From the NCBI GenBank assembly GCA_002067205.1, contig MVQL01000244.1, forward strand, positions 62,001-126,000: a stretch of 64,000 bases of DNA, written 5' to 3'. This document shows, one piece after another, positions 48,557 through 55,682 of this stretch. This DNA is from Pelotomaculum sp. PtaB.Bin104 (GTDB lineage Bacteria > Bacillota > Desulfotomaculia > Desulfotomaculales > Pelotomaculaceae). The notes under the pieces are model-generated. The model worked only from the letters and a program-made list of their open reading frames with translations, was not told where the DNA came from and ran no database searches. How positions within the stretch are numbered: position 1 is the first letter of the stretch; every line of letters begins with the position of its first letter. Made by a program: the position numbers and the translations under genes.

Positions 48557-48567
48557 GGTGTTTACAG

Positions 48568-49617
48568 GTGAAGAGCCTTTATATCATGGGAACATCAGGC
48601 AGTGGTAAAACCAGTGTAGCAGTTGGCCTGGCTCTTAAATATCGCCAGGAAGGTTACCGGGTAGCCTATTTTAAACCGGTGGGAAGCACTGCGGGCAGTA
48701 CTGCACAACATGACGAAGATGCTGTTTTAATGAAAGAACTGCTGCAAATGGAGCACCCGATTGAAACAATTGTTCCTTACCTGGCAGGCCCATCCTATCT
48801 GTCAGGCTATAAACACTCCTGTGTATCGGTGAACACCATCCGGCAGGCCTATGAAACGGTGGCGGCAGGTACAGATCTGGTAATCATCGGCGGCGCCAGT
48901 TTTCCGCACATCATGGGCTGCCTCGGACTTGATGCAGCCAACCTAGCCACAGAACTGAATGCTCTTCCACTGTTTACCATCAAAATAGAGAACGACTACA
49001 GCCTAGATATGGCCATTTTTTTCAACAACTATCTTGAATGCAAAGGCATCCCGGCACTGGGTAATATTTTTCATAATGTACCACAGTCCTTGCTTGCTAA
49101 AACCGAGGGGGTTTACCAGCCAATACTTGAAGATCGTGGCTATAGTATTCTTGGTATTATTCCCAAACATCCGGTGATCACCTCGCCCACAGTTAAAGAA
49201 TACCTTGAGGCGCTGGGCGGGGAAATCCTGGCCGGTAAAGAAAACCTGAATCGCGCTGTAGAAGACGTAGTAATTGGCGCCATGACTATTGAAAGTGCTT
49301 TAAGTTATTTGCGACGCACTGCAAATAAAGCGGTCATCACTGGGGGAGACCGCCCTGAAATAGCCCTGTCAGCGCTGGAAACCAGTACTTCGGCGATAAT
49401 TCTTACCGGGGGCTTGTACCCCAACGTAAAATTAATCGCCCGGGCAGAAGAAAAAGGTGTACCATTAATTCTGGTACACTCTGATACCTACACGACCATA
49501 GATAAAATGTCGGATGTGACCCGGCGGCTCAGGGCTACTGATCAACAAGCGATTAATATAGCTATGGAAAATATAGAAGCACATTGTAAATGGCAAGACA
49601 TCTTAAAAGCGCTGTAA
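48568..49617 (+). CDS. AAA_26/BioD-like P-loop protein with DRTGG domain
   Basis: 349 residues. N-terminal P-loop domain of the dethiobiotin-synthetase/phosphotransacetylase N-terminal type (YIMGTSGSGKTSVAVGLAL, AYFKPVG, HDEDAVLMKELL). Middle DRTGG-type domain (VIGAMTIESALSYLRRTANKAVITGGDRPEIAL). Such proteins look like Pta without its catalytic domain and are proposed sensors. Start GTG 48568, six bases after GAGGTG; the GTG at 48553 lies inside the upstream stop region. Its place behind an acyl-CoA synthetase hints at control of acyl-CoA/acyl-phosphate flow, which is inference. Confidence 0.85.
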   Translation: MKSLYIMGTSGSGKTSVAVGLALKYRQEGYRVAYFKPVGSTAGSTAQHDEDAVLMKELLQMEHPIETIVPYLAGPSYLSGYKHSCVSVNTIRQAYETVAAGTDLVIIGGASFPHIMGCLGLDAANLATELNALPLFTIKIENDYSLDMAIFFNNYLECKGIPALGNIFHNVPQSLLAKTEGVYQPILEDRGYSILGIIPKHPVITSPTVKEYLEALGGEILAGKENLNRAVEDVVIGAMTIESALSYLRRTANKAVITGGDRPEIALSALETSTSAIILTGGLYPNVKLIARAEEKGVPLILVHSDTYTTIDKMSDVTRRLRATDQQAINIAMENIEAHCKWQDILKAL

Positions 49618-49700
49618 AATAGTCCATTATATGAAAAGGCCTTACTCTGTATCGTCCAATATAACCGGACCCCCCTGGTCACTAACTAACATATTTAAAC

Positions 49701-50147
49701 CTACTTAATATTTCGTAGTTCTGTGCGGCCCTGCTCAATCTGGCTTAGCATTTTCCCCATGCTCTCTTCCAGGTTTGCTAAAATTTCATCAGCATAACTA
49801 CGGGCACCTTCCCTGATCTCTCTGGCTATCGCTTCCGCTTTTAGGATGATCTCTTCAGCCATTACTTTAGCCTGGCGGGTAATTTCACTATCGTCAGCCT
49901 GTTTTTCCAATTGCCTTTGGGCATCCTCCATGATCCTTACTGCCTCTTTTTGAGAATCGTTAAGCACTTTTTCCCTTTCTTGAATAATCCATTTAGCCTG
50001 GCGAATTTCTTCAGGTATAGTTGTCCGGATCTTGTCTACAAGGTCAAACATGCGCTCCTCATCCACCAGCACTTTTCTGGTTAAGGGGATTTTACCACTC
50101 GATTCAATCAGCTCTTCCAGTTCATTAAGCGCGCTCAACAAGTCCAC
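49701..50147 (-). CDS. coiled-coil protein (F-ATPase b-subunit-like), conserved beside coaD
   Basis: 148 residues, nearly all helix with long heptad runs (residues ~40-145; QAKWIIQEREKVLNDSQKEA and on), no membrane span. Resembles peripheral stalk or DivIVA-like proteins only in being a charged coiled coil. GTG start with GGAGGG ahead. Five bases from coaD. Comparable small 'ATPase' genes follow coaD in related clostridia (from memory), suggesting an unstudied conserved protein. Confidence 0.75.
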   Translation of the reverse strand: MDLLSALNELEELIESSGKIPLTRKVLVDEERMFDLVDKIRTTIPEEIRQAKWIIQEREKVLNDSQKEAVRIMEDAQRQLEKQADDSEITRQAKVMAEEIILKAEAIAREIREGARSYADEILANLEESMGKMLSQIEQGRTELRNIK

Positions 50148-50152
50148 AGTTA

Positions 50153-50668
50153 TTATCCCTCCCTACTGTCACAACTACCACTGATCGGTTTACCGTTTAA
50201 TTTTTCCTTAAATTTCCCCACTACCAGAGGCGGTACAAGCCGGTCAAGTGGTCCGCCAAATATCGCTACTTCCTTGACAGCACTAGAACTGATATAAGAA
50301 TATTCAGCTCTAGTCATTAAAAATAAAGTTTCAACATTACAGGCCAGACTTTTATTAACCAATGCTGTTCGGAACTCATTATCAAAATCAGAAAGTACCC
50401 GCAACCCGCGCACAATAGCTACCGCCTTCTGCTCCACGGCATAATAAACCGTAAGCCCATCAAAGGAATCAATCGTCACATTGCGGTAAGGCTTTAAAAC
50501 TTCTTTTAGCATTTCAACTCTTTCTGATATAGAAAACATCGGATTTTTAATCGGGTTCCTGGAGACCGCCACAATAACCCGGTCAAATATCACCGAGGCT
50601 CGGATGATGATATCAAGATGTCCCAAGGTTACAGGGTCAAAGCTACCCGGACAAACTGCGGTCCGCAA
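50153..50668 (-). CDS. coaD: phosphopantetheine adenylyltransferase
   Basis: Penultimate step of CoA synthesis. 171 residues, nucleotidyltransferase fold: CPGSFDPVTLGHLDII with the TxGH motif, AIVRGLRVLSDFDNEF, and TRAEYSYISSSAVKEVA. TTG start after GGGGGGA. Follows rsmD by 22 bases. Confidence 0.96.
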   Translation of the reverse strand: MRTAVCPGSFDPVTLGHLDIIIRASVIFDRVIVAVSRNPIKNPMFSISERVEMLKEVLKPYRNVTIDSFDGLTVYYAVEQKAVAIVRGLRVLSDFDNEFRTALVNKSLACNVETLFLMTRAEYSYISSSAVKEVAIFGGPLDRLVPPLVVGKFKEKLNGKPISGSCDSREG

Positions 50669-50690
50669 ACCAATTCCCCCCTGGCAAAGT

Positions 50691-51251
50691 TTAGTTTATG
50701 CTGTAAAAAGAAAGTACGTTATCCCCATAATATTCCTGACGTGCCAACATTAAAAAAAGCATCTCCTGAGGCAGAAGGTCTTTTTTACTGCTTTCAATAA
50801 TGACCATCCCTTCCCGGATTAACAAATCGTTCTTCACTATGCCTTCCAAGGTGCCCGGCACAAGATCCTTATGATAGGGCGGATCAACAAAAATTATATC
50901 AAACTTCTGTCCCTCCCTGCCTAACATCAGCAAGGCCTGGTCCACACTTGAACATATTAAACGAGATTTTGCTGCTAGCCCGGTAATACTCAGGTTCTGC
51001 CTGATGATTTGGATATTTTGCACCTTTTTCTCGACAAAGACTGTGGTTTCAGCCCCCCTGCTCAATGCTTCAATACCAACGTTGCCGGTACCGGCAAACA
51101 AATCTAAAAATCGACTTCTATCTACTAAAACACCTAAAATGTTAAAAAGCGCTTCTTTGACCCGGTCAGACGTTGGCCTGACTGAAAGTCCATGAGGAGC
51201 TTTCAACTGTCTTCTTTTGGCACTACCAGCAATTACACGTAAGATATTAAT
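50691..51251 (-). CDS. rsmD: 16S rRNA (guanine(966)-N(2))-methyltransferase
   Basis: SAM-dependent methylase of 16S rRNA. Conserved N-terminus VIAGSAKRRQLKAP, then RPTSDRVKEALFNIL, DLFAGTGNVGIEALSRGA SAM site and catalytic FVDPPYHKD. The family N-terminus (RVIAGSAKGR-like) lies upstream of the first ordinary start codon: the TTG at 51206 would cut it off. The only codons in frame after the AAAGGAAGGG site are ATT 51251, AAT, ATC 51245 and TTA. I therefore place the start at ATT 51251 (ATC is possible). This is a non-canonical initiation; a sequencing error is the alternative. Confidence 0.85.
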   Translation of the reverse strand: MNILRVIAGSAKRRQLKAPHGLSVRPTSDRVKEALFNILGVLVDRSRFLDLFAGTGNVGIEALSRGAETTVFVEKKVQNIQIIRQNLSITGLAAKSRLICSSVDQALLMLGREGQKFDIIFVDPPYHKDLVPGTLEGIVKNDLLIREGMVIIESSKKDLLPQEMLFLMLARQEYYGDNVLSFYSIN

Positions 51252-51397
51252 CCCTTCCTTTATTACAAAGTATTATAGCATAATATATAAGGAAAATCGA
51301 ATTCTTTAATAATTTGGAATAATAACCATAACAAATTTATCTTGTATATTAATGCTTAAAGCGGTTAAGCTATCGATGAAATAGGGGGATAGTCAAT

Positions 51398-52381
51398 ATG
51401 CAACTGGATTTTTACAAGGCCTTTTCTATAAATGTCGATTTAGCAGTAGAAGCTCACGACTTGGTGCGGGGACAAACAGGTGGGGAAATACCGGGTGTAA
51501 TTGTCGACCGGGAAAAATATGAAAATTCATCAGTCACAACTGTAAAGGTAGTCGAAGAGCAAGCTGAGCAGTTAATCGGAAAACCACGGGGGAACTATAT
51601 CACCATAGATGCGCCAGTTCTGCGTGATAATAGTCGAACAGCCCAGCAGGAAGTGGCAGAAATTCTAGCCAAGAAATTGTCTTCACTCTTTAACCTGCCG
51701 GAAAATGCCAATATTCTCCTGGTGGGTCTGGGAAACTGGAACGCTACACCTGATTCCCTAGGACCGAAGGTAATTGATCATAGTATGGTCACCCGCCACT
51801 TATTCAAATATGCGCCCGAAGAGCTTGGTGAAGGCATGCGTTCGGTAAGCGCCATAGCGCCCGGGGTATTAGGAATTACCGGTATTGAAACAGCGGAGAT
51901 AATTAAAGGCATAGTTGAAAAAATCCAACCTGAGTTAATGATTGTAGTCGATTCACTGGCCGCGGGCAGTGTCGATCGAATTGCCACAACCATCCAAATT
52001 GCGGATACAGGCATTAACCCTGGTTCCGGAATCGGCAATAAGCGCGCAGCAATAAATCAAGAGAGCATGGGCGTGCCGGTGATTGCTATTGGTATCCCGA
52101 CAGTCGTCCATGCAGCTGTTATCGCTCAGGTCACTGTTGAACAGTTTTTAGAACAACTTAAAATGAACCCCGTGCTTGATCAAATATATAAAAACTTACG
52201 GCCGGATTTTACCGAGAGTATCATTAATCAAGTCCTGAAACCTTTTGCCGGTAATTTAATGGTAACACCAAAAGAAATTGACACACTCATATTAACAACC
52301 TCAAAAATAATTGCCGGAGGGATTTCTATGGCACTGCATCCTTCTATCGACTTTGATGATTTCAATATGTATTTAAATTAA
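51398..52381 (+). CDS. gpr: germination protease Gpr
   Basis: Aspartic-type protease that degrades SASPs when spores germinate. 327 residues, slightly shorter than the ~370 of Bacillus. Starts MQLDFYKAFSINVDLAVEAH. Conserved YITIDAPVLRDN, LLVGLGNWNATPDSLGPK, SAIAPGVLGITGIE, VVDSLAAGS, ADTGINPGSGIGNKR and AIGIPTVVHA. Made as a zymogen in the forespore. Stands convergent with a SASP gene, its substrate. Confidence 0.96.
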   Translation: MQLDFYKAFSINVDLAVEAHDLVRGQTGGEIPGVIVDREKYENSSVTTVKVVEEQAEQLIGKPRGNYITIDAPVLRDNSRTAQQEVAEILAKKLSSLFNLPENANILLVGLGNWNATPDSLGPKVIDHSMVTRHLFKYAPEELGEGMRSVSAIAPGVLGITGIETAEIIKGIVEKIQPELMIVVDSLAAGSVDRIATTIQIADTGINPGSGIGNKRAAINQESMGVPVIAIGIPTVVHAAVIAQVTVEQFLEQLKMNPVLDQIYKNLRPDFTESIINQVLKPFAGNLMVTPKEIDTLILTTSKIIAGGISMALHPSIDFDDFNMYLN

Positions 52382-52465
52382 TATAAATATTAGCAAGCAG
52401 GATACTATCCCGCCTGCTAAGTAAAACTTAGATTAACTTGAAAGTGGGTTGACAAGTTTTTCGAT

Positions 52466-52500
52466 ACCCGGGTGACGTTATGAAAAACATCACCCGGGAT
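52466..52500. terminator. hairpin between gpr and the SASP gene
   Basis: CCCGGGTGA-GTT pairs with AAC-TCACCCGGG (one C-A mismatch) around ATGAAA. There is no U tract on either side, so it may be a weak bidirectional terminator between convergent spore genes. Confidence 0.5.
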
Positions 52501-52536
52501 TTAAGAAACCAACCAGCTAATCTTAGTCGTATTTCC

Positions 52537-52794
52537 TTATTGTGTTAAGTTGGCATTAGTCACCTGCGGAGTAGGTGGCACTGTGCCCGATGCCAGGCTG
52601 TTTTCGTATGCCGCAATCATCTTCTTGACCATGTTGCCACCAATAGCACCGTTCATCCGTGAAGGCAGGTCACCCATGTAACCGCCATCAGGAACCTGGA
52701 TACCCAGTTCGCGGGCAGTCTCCCATTTGAAATCTTCCATCGCCCGGCCGGCTCCACGAATCAGGATCTGGTTTCTCTTTTGTCCTTGCGCCAT
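52537..52794 (-). CDS. small acid-soluble spore protein, alpha/beta type
   Basis: 85 residues. Coats forespore DNA. Carries the two family segments: WETARELGIQV (Glu29-Leu30 is the likely Gpr cut) and LPSRMNGAIGGNMVKKMI. Slightly long for the family, with an extra C-terminal TVPPTPQVTNANLTQ. AAGGAGGTG ribosome site. Has its own sigma-G promoter. Confidence 0.95.
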   Translation of the reverse strand: MAQGQKRNQILIRGAGRAMEDFKWETARELGIQVPDGGYMGDLPSRMNGAIGGNMVKKMIAAYENSLASGTVPPTPQVTNANLTQ

Positions 52795-52826
52795 TCTTTT
52801 TCACCTCCTTAACTGTTTTATGAGAC

Positions 52827-52856
52827 TAGTATGAACTCAGCCGGGTATCTTTATGC
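52827..52856 (-). promoter_or_regulatory. sigma-G promoter of the SASP gene
   Basis: On the minus strand GCATA (52856-52852), 18-base spacer, CATACTA (52833-52827). It matches the sigma-G consensus (GHATR / CATWHTA) exactly, 30 bases ahead of the SASP start. Confidence 0.8.
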
Positions 52857-52980
52857 TAGAACATCTTCCCTCATTAGCTATCAAAAATTAAACAATCAAT
52901 AATTATGAAGAGTATGAAATTTGCTTTCATAAAATCAATTTTAAACAAATCAATTTTAAACCTAGAAAAATATTAATCTA

Positions 52981-53463
52981 TTAATGACACGTCCCCAACC
53001 ACGGTATATCAAGCCGGTCGATTAATTCTTCATAACCCATTTCATCCAATTGGTCCCGGCTTTTTAAGATATAAAACAGAATTTTCCCCTGACGGATTAA
53101 ATTTTTAAACTCTACCAAGGCATTGTTTTTTAATTCCCGGTATAATGTATTTAAAGCCGACTCATCGAGAACAAAAAGCAAATCTACATCCACGCTGCGA
53201 AAACCAGGGAAAGGCTGGATAGTGACAGCCATACCTGTTTCCTGCACTTCCCATACTTGCATTATATTTCCTTCGGCTTTGACAGCCCGCCTGGCTGCAT
53301 CGGCATGCTCTTTAATACATAATTTTATATCTTCTTTACTCATTTCACACGGAGGGCGGAAGTGGGGCAGTGTTTGGGGCACCACCGACGGCACCACACA
53401 AAAACCGTTATCAATACCGCCGTACCTTCCCGCGTGCAAAAGCTGCTGAATAGCAACTGCGCC
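52981..53463 (-). pseudogene. chimeric remnant: Old Yellow Enzyme fragment joined to unknown C-terminus
   Basis: The open frame begins after a TAA at 53466 with AVAIQQLLHAGRYGGIDNG, then VVPSVVPQTLPHFRPP and EMSKEDIKLCIKEHADAARRA. This is clearly the middle of an NADH:flavin oxidoreductase (OYE/enoate reductase) barrel: substrate His-Ala-Gly-Arg strand, loop and next helix. It then continues in frame into ~90 residues (MQVWEVQETGMAVTIQ, LLFVLDESALNTLYRELK, DIPWLGTCH) with no OYE similarity. The start (TTG 53439) has no ribosome site. I infer that deletions joined an OYE fragment to the end of another gene. It follows a similarly deleted AMP ligase on the same strand. Confidence 0.6.
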
Positions 53464-53501
53464 TTACGGGAAATCCGACAAATCTATAATTTGCCGCCCG
53501 G

Positions 53502-54734
53502 CTATTTACTTGAAGCTTTCTCACTTTTTAATTTTTCAGTAATATCATCGCGTAGTTTACGCTTGAGAATTTTGCCTGCAGGGCTTAAAGGAAACGCGCT
53601 AACGACTTCCAGTCTTTCCGGAAGTTTAAAGGAAGCAATGTTTTGTTTCTTTAAAAAATCAATTAACTCCTTAAAATCCATTGCTTCACCAGGTTTTAGC
53701 AAAACGAAAGCACAGCCCTTTTCACCGAATACTTCATCCGGCATTGCCACCAAGCAAACGTTTTCGACCTTGGGATTTGCTAAAATAAAATTTTCCACCT
53801 CTTCACAGCTAATTTTCTCACCACCACGGTTAATGAGGTCTTTTTTCCGCCCTTCGGTGAAAACGTAACCACGCTCATTCTTTCGCACTATGTCTCCCAT
53901 ATAGTAATAGCCGTCCGCAGTAAAGGCTGTTTTATTAGTCTCGGGCGCATTGTAATAGCCTCGTATAGTATACGGACCACGTACAATCAGTTCTCCCTGC
54001 TGGCCGTCAGGAACCTCATTCCCTTTGTCATCCATTACTTTGATTTCGTCACCGGGGGAAATAGGCTTACCTGAGCTATTCATAATCATATCCTCATCAG
54101 CATCCAGGGGAACAAGGCATAATAAGCCCTCCCCCGTTCCAAACACCTCCTGGGGTATGCATTTGAATTGCTCTACTATGTGTCTGCGCAATTCCGGCGC
54201 CAGCCTGGCCCCACCATTTTGGATCACTTTTAAGGAACTAAGATCATAACGCTGCGGCACTGGAGAACTTGCCCATCTTGAAATTAGCGGCACGGCGGCA
54301 GCTATATGGGTTATTTTTTCAAACTTGCGCACTACAGTAGGCGTAAAGGTAGCTACCGCACCTGAGTACTGAACAAAGTGATTAATTTCTGTAAAGCGGT
54401 GAGCCGGTAAAGCCATAACCGGGATCACACCGATTTTGATCAGGGCTAAAAAGGTAAAAACGTGTTCAACTGTGTTGGCTAACTGGAATACTACTATATC
54501 CAGTGGTTTCAAGCCCAAATTAAGGAAATGGCTAGCTAACCTATCAACTTTTTCACCGAGCAGGTTGTAAGTGATCCGCAGGTCACCATAAATCAGCGCT
54601 TCTTTGGGACCGTATTTTTTAATTGAAACGTCCAGTACTTCACCTAGAGTTAAATCAGCCCAGTAGCCCTTTTCACGATATAATCTGCCAAATTCCTCCG
54701 GATATGGGGTGCAACCTGCTAACATCTCCTTCAC
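53502..54734 (-). CDS. EntE-like aryl-AMP ligase with ~130-residue internal deletion
   Basis: 410 residues against ~540 for EntE-type (2,3-dihydroxybenzoate) adenylating enzymes. The N-terminus (PYPEEFGRLYREKGYWADL) and C-terminal half align well: KVIQNGGARLAPEL, GTGEGLL (A5), YYYMGD (A7), GRKKDLINRGGEKIS (A8) and PLSPAGKILKRKL (A10 lysine). But after NHFVQYSGAVA the sequence jumps straight to FTPTVVRKFEKI: the A3 P-loop (SGGTTGxPK) and A4 segment are gone, without frameshift. The ligase is almost certainly unable to adenylate. Good GGAG site and no stop codons suggest a recent deletion. Neighbours show similar damage. Confidence 0.85.
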   Translation of the reverse strand: MKEMLAGCTPYPEEFGRLYREKGYWADLTLGEVLDVSIKKYGPKEALIYGDLRITYNLLGEKVDRLASHFLNLGLKPLDIVVFQLANTVEHVFTFLALIKIGVIPVMALPAHRFTEINHFVQYSGAVATFTPTVVRKFEKITHIAAAVPLISRWASSPVPQRYDLSSLKVIQNGGARLAPELRRHIVEQFKCIPQEVFGTGEGLLCLVPLDADEDMIMNSSGKPISPGDEIKVMDDKGNEVPDGQQGELIVRGPYTIRGYYNAPETNKTAFTADGYYYMGDIVRKNERGYVFTEGRKKDLINRGGEKISCEEVENFILANPKVENVCLVAMPDEVFGEKGCAFVLLKPGEAMDFKELIDFLKKQNIASFKLPERLEVVSAFPLSPAGKILKRKLRDDITEKLKSEKASSK

Positions 54735-54876
54735 TCCTTATAAAAAAATTTTGGCACATACCACTTTCCAAGCTTTTCCCAATAAAACAACCACCCCCTA
54801 TTCTTGAAGATTCTATAGGTTTTTAGAAAGAGCAAAAAACATGCCACTGATTAATTCTGTAAAAGCACATCACTAT

Positions 54877-54941
54877 GGAAACATTAGTTTCCGGAAAGCA
54901 TTATTTTGGAACAATAAAATACCACCTGGAAACATTAGTTT
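54877..54941. repeat. two direct copies of GGAAACATTAGTTT
   Basis: Identical 14-base copies at 54877-54890 and 54928-54941, 51 bases apart. The second forms the loop of a hairpin CCACCTG (54922-54928) / CAGGTGG (54943-54949). On the minus strand that hairpin is followed by TATTTTATTG, so it may end the transcript of the sigma-54 regulator remnant. Confidence 0.6.
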
Positions 54942-54962
54942 ACAGGTGGCAAGAGCAGGTAA

Positions 54963-55557
54963 TTATAATTGATACTTTTTCAATTTTTTTAAGACCGCCG
55001 TGTGAGAAATACCCAGTGCTTTTCCAATACGCCGTGAGTTTTTATATTTTTTTTGGGCCTTAATCAGGATGTCTCTTTCAGTGTGCTCTAAAGATTGCTT
55101 CAATGTGGTAATCGCTTCTTCCGGCTGCTCTGGCCATGGTGTGCCGTCAATTGCACCGTCAGAAGGGGGTTGTCTTTTTACTGTATAAATATTTTCAGTT
55201 GATGTTGCCCGGCCAGTGATAATCTAAAAAAATTTGCAACATTTTAGGTGCAATAATCTTATTAGTGCTGTACTTTTTATTAAAGTCTTGATCCAATATT
55301 GGTGTCCTGTTAACAACAAAGGTCTTATCATTAAAAATAAATCGCTTTCCATATTCACTCCGGCCGGTATCAACAACGTCCAAGAGCTTTGTTTCCGCAA
55401 TCAGGGAAGTTATCGGCCGGCCAAGCACAGGCTCGTCAAACTTCAGCATTTTTTTCGCTGCCTGATTACAAATTATTACAACTCCGCTCTTATCGATGGC
55501 AATAATTCCATGATGTATATATTCCAGAATAAAAGGTATAATTTGACCAACCAGCAT
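54963..55557 (-). pseudogene. sigma-54-dependent PAS/Fis regulator, AAA+ domain deleted and frameshifted
   Basis: The first ~95 residues are a PAS sensor domain (YIHHGIIAIDKSGVVIICNQ, ending VVNRTPI). The sequence then jumps to YHWPGNIN, the end of a sigma-54 AAA+ domain (YxWPGNVREL), and stops at 55195. In the next frame it continues with TENIYTVKRQ and, after a linker, a Fis-type HTH (ERDILIKAQKKYKNSRRIG, KALGISHTAVLKKL) to a TAA at 54963. About 230 residues of AAA+ domain, including GAFTGA and Walker motifs, are missing, and a further small deletion shifts the frame. Originally it was probably the local activator of the ligase/OYE locus. Confidence 0.8.
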
Positions 55558-55682
55558 AAAAACTATTCCCCCTCAACCGGACAGGGCAGCAACAGAAATC
55601 AGCTAACACCTCTTGAGCAGATAAGAGGTATTTCCCCTACATTTACAGGATCAACAAGGGTGCTAGTGAGTTATATATATTT

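Noticed and set aside
51252-51397. Sigma-G or sigma-F promoter for gpr
   Set aside because: GAATA- and TATATTA-like words occur but at wrong spacing; not strong enough to call.
54735-54830. Sigma-54 promoter (TTGGCAC) upstream of the AMP ligase, expected from the neighbouring sigma-54 regulator remnant
   Set aside because: The TTGGCAC at about 54763 faces the + strand, away from the ligase, and lacks a properly spaced TTGC element.
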